64,000 nucleotides of DNA from Bacillus_BU sp051233475 (GTDB lineage Bacteria > Bacillota > Bacilli > Bacillales > Cytobacillaceae). Under the pieces are notes generated by a model that made no database searches, was not told where the DNA came from, and worked only from the letters and a program-made list of their open reading frames with translations. The stretch covers positions 62,001 through 126,000 of the forward strand of contig NZ_JBKFGH010000002.1 in assembly GCF_051233475.1 (NCBI RefSeq), given 5' to 3'. Made by a program: the position numbers and the translations under genes. This document shows, in pieces, positions 43,247-52,197 of the stretch (positions within the stretch are counted from its first letter, which is position 1; each line of letters opens with the position of its first letter).

Positions 43247-44707
43247 TTATCCATTGAATTCAAATGCAAGGAAATCAAAACTCCCTTTTCCATAAAAATG
43301 AAAAAAAAGCGCCTGCTTTCCATTATTAAAATAGGCTGATGCCTTAAATTTAGATGCTTTATCACATGGAGAAATATTAATCAGGGCAACTGGCTGCTTA
43401 CTTTCTAATGAATTGGTTACAATAACCTTTCCTCTAGCATTTCCACGGATTTCGATCGAAATTTCCTTTACATCTTGGATATCAAAATATTTAAACCCTG
43501 CAATCGTACCTGAACGGAAATTAGCAATGTGCTGATTAGGATTATCTTCCCTATCTTTACCTTCTTGTGTAAGATAAGGATGCTTGGACAAAGCAAGGCG
43601 AGAAAATATTTTATCATATCTTCCTGTTCCATTTTTAGAAATCAAATTGCATGCGATGTACGTTTGATAGCGTCCTGCACCTATAAGGGGGCCACCATTC
43701 AAGCCACAGCTTGTCATCTCTACCTGTCTTATCGACCCGTCTTCTTCAATCGTGATTGGCTCTGCACAAGCTTGACGGGAAAAGGAGTGTCTGTTTGTGT
43801 GCCGATGATAGAAAACATACCACTGTCCGTTTACTTCAACAATACTTCCGTGATTATTGCCAAGATAATTATTAGCGTGTTTTTCATCTGAATTCCCATT
43901 TAAAAATACATCACCATTACTTATAATGGTGCCACCATATTTAAATCCACTAACCGGACTATCACTCGTTGCATAGCAAAGCTCATGGTTATGTATAGAA
44001 GAATAAATAAAATAATATTTATTTTTGATTTTTCTTATTGAGCTAGCTTCAAAAAATTCATGATTTTCAAAATCGGTACCGGTTGCCTTGCCTGCCTTAT
44101 TGAAAATAAGCTTCGGTTTTTCCTTAATCGTCACCATGTCGGGTTCCAATTCCATAACATAACCTCCCTCCATGGCATGTTTCCTAAACCCGGTTACAAC
44201 AGCCGGGAGCGGTGCCTTTGGAGCAAAACCAGAATATAAATATACTCTTCCATCATCATCCACCAAAACTCCAGGATCAAACGCAAAAGCATCGCCACTT
44301 GTTTTACCCCATATTTTTCCGTCAGGGAAACGAACATGCCCATAAAATTCATATTCTCCAGCCGGTGTATCACATACAGCCACAGACATGACTCCAAAAA
44401 AATCTAAGGCGTAATATAAATAATATCTTCCATCTGATCCTTTTGCGACGTCGGGGGCATAAAGATGATACCAGCCCTTTTGATTCATGGGATCCTGTGT
44501 TTTTTTATAAATAACACCTTCATATTTCCAATCCTTAAGATTATCGATTGGGGTAGACCAACACACATAATCATTTAAACAAAAATATTTCCCATTAAAT
44601 CGGTCATGTGATCCAAACACATAAAGTCGGTTACCAAAAAGATATGGTTCCCCATCCGGTATATACTCATAACTTGGTAAATATGGATTATATACTTGTC
44701 TTTTCAT
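43247..44707 (-). CDS. GH43-family glycoside hydrolase
   Basis: The product is 486 residues with no signal peptide. An N-terminal five-bladed beta-propeller has YIPDGEPYLFGNRLYVFGSH (general base Asp), LYAPDVAKGSDGRYYLYY (pKa-modulating Asp) and FFEASSIRKIKNKYYFIYS (acid Glu). These are the GH43 pattern. A C-terminal beta-sandwich (about 370-486) looks CBM6-like. Family members act on arabinofuranosides, xylosides or galactofuranosides. Adjacency to glf makes galactofuranose an attractive guess. Confidence 0.87.
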   Translation of the reverse strand: MKRQVYNPYLPSYEYIPDGEPYLFGNRLYVFGSHDRFNGKYFCLNDYVCWSTPIDNLKDWKYEGVIYKKTQDPMNQKGWYHLYAPDVAKGSDGRYYLYYALDFFGVMSVAVCDTPAGEYEFYGHVRFPDGKIWGKTSGDAFAFDPGVLVDDDGRVYLYSGFAPKAPLPAVVTGFRKHAMEGGYVMELEPDMVTIKEKPKLIFNKAGKATGTDFENHEFFEASSIRKIKNKYYFIYSSIHNHELCYATSDSPVSGFKYGGTIISNGDVFLNGNSDEKHANNYLGNNHGSIVEVNGQWYVFYHRHTNRHSFSRQACAEPITIEEDGSIRQVEMTSCGLNGGPLIGAGRYQTYIACNLISKNGTGRYDKIFSRLALSKHPYLTQEGKDREDNPNQHIANFRSGTIAGFKYFDIQDVKEISIEIRGNARGKVIVTNSLESKQPVALINISPCDKASKFKASAYFNNGKQALFFHFYGKGSFDFLAFEFNG

Positions 44708-44762
44708 ATTTACGTCACTTCATTCTATTAGTTATCTATTCATTTTCTTCTCTAATTTATAG

Positions 44763-44797
44763 AAAAACAGCTTCTAGGTAACTCTGAAGCTGTTTTT
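44763..44797 (-). terminator. Terminator separating the two glycan operons
   Basis: Perfect 12-bp arms AAAAACAGCTTC (44763-44774) and GAAGCTGTTTTT (44786-44797), located after the GT2 gene and before GH43. Confidence 0.85.
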
Positions 44798-44812
44798 CTA
44801 TTTCTAAATATG

Positions 44813-45829
44813 TTAGTTAAAACCGACAACTTTTTGGGATATTTTATATGCACCTACCGAAATACTGCGTCCAAACCGACCAGGCAAATTCAATAGATTT
44901 CCCATAAACCCATATCTAAGACGATGATATAGCTCTAAATCCTCATTCTTAATATATTTCCATAATTCCTTTTTCTTGTTCAGATTTTCTTCTGTTCCTG
45001 AACGGATTAACAAAATAGCAGAAACGACCGTAACAATCTCCAAATGGTTAAGCATATACTGGCGGAGCTTTGGACTTTTTATCTTTCCAATTTCCACTTG
45101 CTCAATCATGAGCTTATTAACTTTTAATTGTTGATCAATTCGTTTTATCATAACACTCTCATTAACCGACTGATCTTCCCTGCCGATAAAGTATCTGTAA
45201 AAATCCACGTTCATATAATAGATTCTGTTTACATGTTGAAGTGGTGTGTAGACAAATAGATTATCAACATAGAAGGTATGTTTCGGAAGCTCTAAACCGC
45301 AGTCTCTTAGCAATTGTGTTTTATAAATAACAGAATGCATCAAAATGTACTGTCCTTTACGAAAAGACCCTATGTCGTCCCAGCCAAAAACCTTTCCTTC
45401 AGGAAGTACATTTTCATATTTCATTACTTTCTTGTACTTTGCGCCTTCTTTTTCATAGACAAAATTGCTAATCAACATATCGATTGATTTTTCTTCTGTT
45501 ACAAAATCGTTCAATGCACTTAGGATTTTAAGATAGGCTCTTGTATCGACCCAGTCATCACTATCAACTACCTTAAAATACAATCCGGTTGCATTGCGGA
45601 TCCCGGCATTGACAGCTTCTCCATGTCCGCCATTTTCTTGATGGATTGCTCTAACGATTGTTGGATATTTTCTTGCATATTCATCTGCAATTTCTGCTGT
45701 TTTGTCAACTGAACCATCATTTACTATCAGTAACTCTACGTTTTCCCCACCAGGCAAAAGGGACTCTATGCAATATCTCATATAATCTTGTGAATTATAG
45801 GAAGGAATAACTACTGATAATAATTTCAT
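44813..45829 (-). CDS. Family 2 glycosyltransferase
   Basis: This 338-residue GT-A fold enzyme contains VVIPSYNSQDYMRYCIESLL at the N-terminus, INDGSVDKTAEIADEYA-type LIVNDGSVDKTA, and ENGGHGEAVNAGIRNA. DSDDWVD is the DXD metal site. The C-terminal part (about 220-338) is helical and may contact the membrane. The start is taken as ATG 45829 with AAAGGT nine bases upstream, so it follows the GtrA-like gene by two bases. Co-translation with GtrA suggests lipid-linked or wall-glycan sugar transfer. Confidence 0.87.
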   Translation of the reverse strand: MKLLSVVIPSYNSQDYMRYCIESLLPGGENVELLIVNDGSVDKTAEIADEYARKYPTIVRAIHQENGGHGEAVNAGIRNATGLYFKVVDSDDWVDTRAYLKILSALNDFVTEEKSIDMLISNFVYEKEGAKYKKVMKYENVLPEGKVFGWDDIGSFRKGQYILMHSVIYKTQLLRDCGLELPKHTFYVDNLFVYTPLQHVNRIYYMNVDFYRYFIGREDQSVNESVMIKRIDQQLKVNKLMIEQVEIGKIKSPKLRQYMLNHLEIVTVVSAILLIRSGTEENLNKKKELWKYIKNEDLELYHRLRYGFMGNLLNLPGRFGRSISVGAYKISQKVVGFN

Positions 45830-45831
45830 AC

Positions 45832-46479
45832 TCACACTACCTTTACTTGATCCTGCTTTTCAGGTCCGTTTTTAAATATTATTTTAAATATCGGGAAAAA
45901 CACCCAGAAGGAAATCGCACTATTAATAATCATCGTAATAAAGTCAGCAGTTGTTTCACCCACTGAACCCATGCCCCATGTGTTCATAAATAAATTATAG
46001 ATTGGAGCTTTATAGAGTCCCTGAAGTGCAGCTGCACCTATTGTTATAATAATATAAGCTACCAAATACCAAAAAGCAGCTGTCCAAATATTTCCATTTG
46101 ACTTAAATGTTATATTTCTTTGGGCAAAAAAGTTGATTATTTGGGCAATCCCAATTGTAATTTGAACAGCAAGGAAGTAGGCAAGACCACCGCCACCGCC
46201 TGATGAAAGTGAACCCGCTGCATAATCGAATACATAATAAGCACTTCCATCAAAATTTTGCCCAAACTGTAGGATCTGGAAGTTTGTTCCTACTAAAGAT
46301 GTAAGACCGAATAAGGCCTTAAACAAAGGCATTAAAACCATTTGTAAAACCGTTATTCCATTACTTAGCATAAAAAATACTAGGAATTGAGCAATATTGG
46401 GATGCTTATCCTTGTAATGTGTCCAAAGGTCTATTGAACCGGCAACTAATTTATTATTTTTCATTTTTGCATTGCTCAT
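45832..46479 (-). CDS. GtrA-like membrane protein
   Basis: The product is 215 residues with four predicted helices. The GtrA family motif is IINFFAQRNITFK. GtrA-like proteins are thought to flip or hold polyprenyl-linked sugars for nearby glycosyltransferases. An unusual loop SGGGGGLAYFL precedes helix 2. ATG 46479 has AGAGGAGTTG upstream. It sits directly before the GT2 gene, supporting a shared role. Confidence 0.82.
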   Translation of the reverse strand: MSNAKMKNNKLVAGSIDLWTHYKDKHPNIAQFLVFFMLSNGITVLQMVLMPLFKALFGLTSLVGTNFQILQFGQNFDGSAYYVFDYAAGSLSSGGGGGLAYFLAVQITIGIAQIINFFAQRNITFKSNGNIWTAAFWYLVAYIIITIGAAALQGLYKAPIYNLFMNTWGMGSVGETTADFITMIINSAISFWVFFPIFKIIFKNGPEKQDQVKVV

Positions 46480-46504
46480 TTTCACAACTCCTCTGTCGCT
46501 TCAT

Positions 46505-48928
46505 CTATTGCTGTTTTGCCTTCGCGACCCTCAGCATTTTACTTCTTTCCTTCAAAACATGGCTCAACCCTTTAAAGAAATGACCATTTACCACCATCAA
46601 GATCCCATCTAACATTGGCATATTTACAACGCCACCTGTCATTCTGGCAATTCCCCTGAACGGCATATGATAAATCGACATCATGATAAGATTAGCCGTG
46701 CTTCGCTTTCCTATTTTTCTTAAAAACCAATGGGCAAAATGAATCAAATGAAAGGCAAATCGCGCAAATCCTCCCTTTGCATACTGGCACTGGGCGATTG
46801 TATCGTTATAACCAAGTGGTTTTGTTCGATCCCATTTGGAGACAGGTACTTTATGTCCAAGTAGTTTTTCAAACTCTTCTACGCTGACATTGTTTGTTTT
46901 CCCCGAATAGTAGCTTGGTAGATTAGCCTTATCATATGGAAGTGGTGCGCCTGTGCCTTCTTGAAAAAGAGCATCTGCCAATCGAATATCAGTACTAGAA
47001 GCACCAATCATAATCTGATAATCCGCTTCTTCGATTTCCCATTTATTCGTCTTCACATTAAAATAACGGAACGTTTTATCATCAAATGGAATCGTTACTG
47101 TTTTAGCTTCACCTGCACGGATAAATACCTTCGTAAAGCCTTTTAGTTCCTTTTTCGGTCTAAAAATCTCCTGAGATTTACAACCTACGTATAGCTGTGC
47201 AACTTCCATACCATCAAATTTCCCAGTATTTTTTATCGTGAATGTTACCCTATCCTGCGCTACTTGAATGTCCGAGTATTCAAAGCTTGTATAGCTTAAA
47301 CCATATCCAAATGGGAAAAGAACATTTACATTTGCTGAATCATAATAACGGTAACCGATATAAATTCCTTCTCTGTATTCGACACTAACTTCTTTACCAG
47401 GAAAGTTGTAATATGAAGGTGTATCTTCATAACGAAGTGGGTACGTTTCTGCTAATTTACCTGATGGATTCACATCACCTGATAGGACTCTAAGAATAGC
47501 GCGTGCTCCTGCTTGTCCAGCTAAATATCCATGCAGTAAACCTTTCACTTTGTTAATCCACGGCATTTCAACAGCTGCCCCGCAAGAGAGAACAGCGACT
47601 ATATTTGAGTTCACATTATACAAAGCATCTAATAACTCCATTTGGTTGTCAGGAATCTTCATGCTCTGTCTATCTAATCCTTCAGCTTCAGTCGCTTCAT
47701 CCAAACCAATATATATAAGAATGACATCTGCATCTTTCGCAAGTGCACATGCACGATCTATTTTTTTCTGATTTCTTTTTCCATAACGTTCAAAACCAGG
47801 TTCAAAGCCTATGCTTGTAATCTCTGATTCTTCAAGACATTCTAATGTATGTTCCAGGATGGTTGGATTTACGATCGATGAACCTGCACCCTGATAACGT
47901 GCACTTTGAGCAAAGTCGCCTATGACAGCAACCTTTGTTCCTTTTTTCAAAGGTAAGATATTGTCTTCATTTTTCAATAAAACAATAGATTCTTCGGCTG
48001 TCTTTTGAGCAATTTGATGATGCTCTTTTCTATTAAAATCTTTTTGAGGATTTTCAAAAACTTCCTCAGTTACAAACATTAAATCAAGTAATCGGTCTAC
48101 ACACTCATCCAATATTTCTTCTTTTAATCTTCCGCTCTTAATGGCTTGGATAATTTCCTGATTCGTTTCTCCTGCTGTTGTCGGCATCTCCAGCTCATTG
48201 CCAGCGATTAAACCTGCAACACGATCATTGCTTCCTCCCCAGTCTGTAACAACAACACCATCATACTTCCATTCATCGCGCAGAATTTCTCTCATTAAGT
48301 GAATATTTTCATTGGTATAGGCACCATTCAGCATATTATAAGCTGACATGACTGTCTTTGTTTTGCCCTCTTTAATCGCAATTTCAAATGCAGTCAGATA
48401 AATTTCTCTAAGGGTTCGTTCATCAACGACTGTGTCAATAGACATTCTTCTTTCTTCCTGATTGTTTACCGCAAAATGCTTAACACAAGCGGATATCCCA
48501 TGAGATTGTATGCCTCTGATCATCCCGGCGGCCATTTTACCAGCAAGATATGGATCTTCACTGAAATACTCAAAGTTTCTTCCGGCTAGAGGATTTCTTT
48601 TCATATTAATACCTGGTCCAAGAAGTACGTTTACTTTTTGTGCAACAGCTTCTTTCCCAAGATAGTCGCCTATTATTTCACCGAGTTCTTCATTCCAGCT
48701 ATTCGCTACCGTTGCAGCAGTTGGAAAACAAGTTGCAGGGATACTAGCATTAAGGCCCAAGTGGTCCGCCGCTTCCGCCTGTTTTCTAATTCCGTGAGGT
48801 CCATCGGCAAGAAACATATTTTTAATTCCAAGGCGTTCAATGTCCATGGTTTGCCAGAAATCTTTTCCTGACATTAACGATGCTTTTTCTTCCAAGGTCA
48901 TTTTTTTAATTAAGTCTTTGTATTTCAT
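46505..48928 (-). CDS. GH3 beta-glucosidase-type enzyme (normal domain order)
   Basis: The product is 807 residues without a signal peptide. TIM-barrel first: NPLAGRNFEYFSEDP, KHFAVNNQE and the nucleophile Asp229 in VVTDWGG. The alpha/beta sandwich (SIVLLKNEDNILPLKKG) and FnIII-like domain (PFGYGLSYTSFEYSD) follow. A C-terminal extension of about 130 residues is basic and hydrophobic (FHLIHFAHWFLRKIGK) and could bind membranes. Substrate is a beta-linked sugar, not specified by sequence. It is downstream of the permuted GH3 in one operon. Confidence 0.9.
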   Translation of the reverse strand: MKYKDLIKKMTLEEKASLMSGKDFWQTMDIERLGIKNMFLADGPHGIRKQAEAADHLGLNASIPATCFPTAATVANSWNEELGEIIGDYLGKEAVAQKVNVLLGPGINMKRNPLAGRNFEYFSEDPYLAGKMAAGMIRGIQSHGISACVKHFAVNNQEERRMSIDTVVDERTLREIYLTAFEIAIKEGKTKTVMSAYNMLNGAYTNENIHLMREILRDEWKYDGVVVTDWGGSNDRVAGLIAGNELEMPTTAGETNQEIIQAIKSGRLKEEILDECVDRLLDLMFVTEEVFENPQKDFNRKEHHQIAQKTAEESIVLLKNEDNILPLKKGTKVAVIGDFAQSARYQGAGSSIVNPTILEHTLECLEESEITSIGFEPGFERYGKRNQKKIDRACALAKDADVILIYIGLDEATEAEGLDRQSMKIPDNQMELLDALYNVNSNIVAVLSCGAAVEMPWINKVKGLLHGYLAGQAGARAILRVLSGDVNPSGKLAETYPLRYEDTPSYYNFPGKEVSVEYREGIYIGYRYYDSANVNVLFPFGYGLSYTSFEYSDIQVAQDRVTFTIKNTGKFDGMEVAQLYVGCKSQEIFRPKKELKGFTKVFIRAGEAKTVTIPFDDKTFRYFNVKTNKWEIEEADYQIMIGASSTDIRLADALFQEGTGAPLPYDKANLPSYYSGKTNNVSVEEFEKLLGHKVPVSKWDRTKPLGYNDTIAQCQYAKGGFARFAFHLIHFAHWFLRKIGKRSTANLIMMSIYHMPFRGIARMTGGVVNMPMLDGILMVVNGHFFKGLSHVLKERSKMLRVAKAKQQ

Positions 48929-48952
48929 GGTCGATTCCTCTTTTTAAAATTT

Positions 48953-48980
48953 AAGCGGTACCCAGTAGAAGTACCGCCTA
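48953..48980 (-). repeat. GGCGGTAC hairpin element, copy 1
   Basis: Minus strand GCGGTAC (arms 48955-48961 and 48971-48977) followed by TTAAATTTTAAAAAGAG just before the GH3 ribosome site. A similar hairpin and tail lie upstream of the LytTR regulator (54298-54323). It could be a terminator, mRNA processing site or regulatory leader. Confidence 0.55.
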
Positions 48981-49029
48981 AACAGTGATTTTTATTCTTG
49001 TTTTTTCATGCTGTGATGTTCATATTCTT

Positions 49030-51936
49030 TTATGCAGAATGTAAAGTTTCTATTTCTTGGTCTCTATTCTTGCTTTTACGGAAAACAAAGACAAACGCAG
49101 TAGCAATACCTAATACTAAAAGAATATCCACAATTACTGTGATAATAATCCATTGAGGTGTATCAGTACTTAAATTACCCTCAATAGCGCTACTATTAGC
49201 TGTAGTGTATAGAATATTATGAGCTGAATCTCTTAATGCCCATAATGTATCATTGCTCTTAGTGTTTACTTCTGGAACACCCATTGGCGCCGCACCAGTT
49301 AACATTAGGTCGTTTCCATTACGGACAGCAAGTTCAACATTCATGTAAGGATATGCGTTAATTCCGCCACCATTCATATAAAAGTCTGTAATAACATGAC
49401 CAGTGAAGCCCCATTCTTTACGAAGAACTTCTTTAAGAAGACCATCGTCTGAACCAGCCCATTTATTACCGATACTGTTAAAGGAAGACATAACAGCCTG
49501 TGCTCCACCTTCTTTAACAGCGATTTCAAATGGCTTTAAGTATACTTCACGAATCGCTTGTTCATTACTCCAAGTTAACACTCCGACAGTACGGTTTGTT
49601 TCCTGATCATTCAAAGCAAAGTGCTTGATATATACATATCCGCCATGGCTTTGGAACCCTTTTGTTACAGCCGCTGCGATCTTACCAGAAAGAATTCCAT
49701 CTTCTGAGTAGTATTCGAAGTTTCTTCCTGCGAATGGCGTACGGTGTACGTTCATTGCAGGAGCATACCAACCAGTTACACCATATGCCTTAGCTTCGGC
49801 TCCGATATGTTCACCCATTGCTTCGGCAAGTTCAGTGTTCCAAGTTGATGCGATCATAATTTCTGAAGGGAATGCAGTACCAGATTGTCCGTTTGCAGCC
49901 ATATTCATATTATTAATTGCTGCCGGTCCATCATAATCTAATGTTGCAGGTTTACCTACAGACTTGATTTCGACTGTTCTATAACCGCCTAGTGTTGATA
50001 ATTTAACTAATTCATCCACTGTAAGCTGGTCAAGTAATTCGTTCCAAGACTTATCGTTGAAGTCTACACCAGTATAATCTTTTAGCTTTTTACCATTATC
50101 AGCTCCTGTTGTAGGTGCTGAATCGTGTGTATCAGCAGGTACATCGTAACGAATGCTGCTAATTTGTTTAACAAATTTAGAATCTACTAGTTTGCCTTTT
50201 ACTTCTTTTGTCTTTCCATCAGCAGTCTTTACTGTAAATGCTTCATTTTTGTTGATTTCTGTTAAATTTTCAAATCCATTAGCTCTTGATAAATATGTGG
50301 AAATACTTCCTTCACCAGTTACTTCGTCATCAAACTGATTAACAGCTGCTTGCTTATCTGTTGAACGTCCTGAGTCATAAACAACTTCAGAAAGGTTCTT
50401 AGATCCAACATCAGCAATTTTTTCATGAGAGTTATTCATAAGCATCAGTTTATATTCGCCTGCTTCAAGAACGTATGAACCTGTTTTACTGTATTCTTTA
50501 TTAGCATCGAATGATGCCATATCTTCTACTTTAAATTTAAGTGTTACAGTTTCAGATTCTCCTGGTTTAATAATATCTGTTTTTTCAAAAGCAACTAAAT
50601 CGACGGAAGATTTTTCAATTTTCCCAGTGTAAGGTGCTGAGTAATATAATTGAACAACTTCTTTTCCTTCTACTGAACCATTATTTGTAACTTTAACATC
50701 GACAGTTGCTTCTTTGTCATTCCACTTTAAGCTGTCTGCTACAACTTCTTGTTCAAAGCTTGTATAGCTTAAACCATAGCCAAATGGATACTGTACTTTT
50801 TCATCATAATTAATTGCGCCTAGCGCTGCAGCGGTTTCATAGAAACGGTATCCAACATAAATGCCTTCTGTATAATCAACATATTTTAAAAGGACTTTAC
50901 TTGAATCTGCTGCTTGTGAATAGGAACCATCTTCATTTTTCACAACGTAATCGAAATCACCAAAGTTTGCCATTGCAGGTGAATCAAGAAGATCTTTCGT
51001 ATAAAGATCGACTGTTCTACCTGATGGGTTAACCTCACCAGAAAGAACTTTACCTAGTGATTTAAATCCATTTTGTCCTGGACCTGCCACATTCAAGATA
51101 CTTTTAATTTGGTCATACTTTTCAACCCAGCCGAGTTCAAATGAATTTGCACTGTTTACAACAAGAATGACATTATCGAAATTTTTCGTAACGGCATCAA
51201 TCATGCCTTGTTCTCTATTGCTAAGTTCCAGGTAATGTTTGTTTGCATCTAAGTCATCTTCATTACCAAATTTTTGACCTGTTGGACCAAATGGACCACC
51301 TTCTGGGTCAAATGTATCAGGGCCATCCATGCTGCGTGGAAGGTCGGCACCCTCACCACCGGAACGCGCTAGGAAAATAATTGCAGTATCAGAAAAATCT
51401 TTCGCTTGTTTCATTAATTTATCGGTGTAGAAATCAGATGGTTTCGGTTCTGGAATTGACCAGTCTTGGCCATCCATTCCTACAATTGGTCTTTTAATAC
51501 CTGTGTCCTCGTAAGCTTTGTATAATTCCTCATTGATTTCAAAACCAGCTGCTTCCAAACCAGCTTTTGGTGAAACTGCTTTTGATGCATCCGATGCACC
51601 TGAACCTGTACCACCATAAATCGGGGCAGTAAAGCTCCATCCAAAAACGTTTACCTTTGTTTTGTTGTCTTGTGAAGTTTTGATCGGCAAAGCGCTTTCA
51701 TTGTTTTGTAAAAGGACAATACCTTCGTCTGCAATCTTCTCAACAAGTATCTCTGACTTTTCACGTGCTTTAACAGCTTCTGCGCTTTCTAAATCTATTT
51801 TTGAAAAGTATGATGAGATTACATCTGAGAATTGAGCTAACGCCACGTTAGCTGCCACAACAATTACAAGTAGAACCGATAGTACAGAGCTCCATACTAT
51901 GCGAAACTTTTTCTTGCTCATCTTCTTTTTGGCCAT
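49030..51936 (-). CDS. Membrane-anchored GH3 hydrolase with permuted domain order
   Basis: This 968-residue protein is anchored at both ends: N-terminal helix (about 13-33) and C-terminal helix (929-952, WIIITVIVDILLVLGIATAF). The alpha/beta sandwich (GIVLLQNNESALPIK, about 65) and FnIII part (PFGYGLSYTSFEQE, about 385-400) come first. The TIM barrel comes last: GRNFEYYSED (737-746), KHF (771-773) and nucleophile Asp851 in VITDFYMN. This is reversed compared with ordinary GH3 enzymes; similar inversions have been reported in rumen bacteria. The catalytic parts would face outside. It is the first gene of the operon. Confidence 0.88.
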   Translation of the reverse strand: MAKKKMSKKKFRIVWSSVLSVLLVIVVAANVALAQFSDVISSYFSKIDLESAEAVKAREKSEILVEKIADEGIVLLQNNESALPIKTSQDNKTKVNVFGWSFTAPIYGGTGSGASDASKAVSPKAGLEAAGFEINEELYKAYEDTGIKRPIVGMDGQDWSIPEPKPSDFYTDKLMKQAKDFSDTAIIFLARSGGEGADLPRSMDGPDTFDPEGGPFGPTGQKFGNEDDLDANKHYLELSNREQGMIDAVTKNFDNVILVVNSANSFELGWVEKYDQIKSILNVAGPGQNGFKSLGKVLSGEVNPSGRTVDLYTKDLLDSPAMANFGDFDYVVKNEDGSYSQAADSSKVLLKYVDYTEGIYVGYRFYETAAALGAINYDEKVQYPFGYGLSYTSFEQEVVADSLKWNDKEATVDVKVTNNGSVEGKEVVQLYYSAPYTGKIEKSSVDLVAFEKTDIIKPGESETVTLKFKVEDMASFDANKEYSKTGSYVLEAGEYKLMLMNNSHEKIADVGSKNLSEVVYDSGRSTDKQAAVNQFDDEVTGEGSISTYLSRANGFENLTEINKNEAFTVKTADGKTKEVKGKLVDSKFVKQISSIRYDVPADTHDSAPTTGADNGKKLKDYTGVDFNDKSWNELLDQLTVDELVKLSTLGGYRTVEIKSVGKPATLDYDGPAAINNMNMAANGQSGTAFPSEIMIASTWNTELAEAMGEHIGAEAKAYGVTGWYAPAMNVHRTPFAGRNFEYYSEDGILSGKIAAAVTKGFQSHGGYVYIKHFALNDQETNRTVGVLTWSNEQAIREVYLKPFEIAVKEGGAQAVMSSFNSIGNKWAGSDDGLLKEVLRKEWGFTGHVITDFYMNGGGINAYPYMNVELAVRNGNDLMLTGAAPMGVPEVNTKSNDTLWALRDSAHNILYTTANSSAIEGNLSTDTPQWIIITVIVDILLVLGIATAFVFVFRKSKNRDQEIETLHSA

Positions 51937-52048
51937 ATGGCTTCCCCCTAAAATGTCTAATAAAACAATAATTACAGCTTACTTAAAGGCGCTTTTTACA
52001 ACACTCCCTTCGCCTTATATAAAGCGCATTCACCGCTTTCACAACGAA

Positions 52049-52077
52049 ATGATAGCATGGTTTTTTTCGTATTCCAG
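52049..52077 (-). promoter_or_regulatory. Activator-dependent promoter of the GH3 operon
   Basis: Extended -10 TGCTATCAT (TATCAT at 52054-52049) has a poor -35 CTGGAA (52077-52072). A cre-like TGAAAGCGGT follows downstream. Confidence 0.45.
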
Positions 52078-52085
52078 CCAACTCG

Positions 52086-52117
52086 CATAAACTGTATGTA
52101 ATTTTGCATGAACTGTA
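52086..52117 (-). promoter_or_regulatory. LytTR tandem box upstream of the GH3 operon
   Basis: On the minus strand TACAGTTCATG (52117-52107) and TACAGTTTATG (52096-52086) are direct repeats 21 bp apart, differing at one base. They match the AgrA/LytTR half-site ACAGTTnAk with standard two-turn spacing, and end about 9 bp upstream of the -35. Confidence 0.75.
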
Positions 52118-52132
52118 GTAAATGCATTATGT

Positions 52133-52179
52133 AAAAAGAAAAAATGGCTTGGGTGTGCATTATATACACAACTCAAGCC
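52133..52179 (-). terminator. Terminator of the LytTR two-component operon
   Basis: Stem GGCTTGGGTGTG (52146-52157) and CACAACTCAAGCC (52167-52179), one bulge. On the minus strand it is followed by ATTTTTTCTTTTT. Confidence 0.8.
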
Positions 52180-52197
52180 TAAAAAATTCAATTCAAT

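Noticed and set aside
48953..48980. GGTACCGC hairpin as a T-box antiterminator
   Set aside because: The GGGTGG core before ACCGC is missing and the neighbouring genes are not amino acid related.
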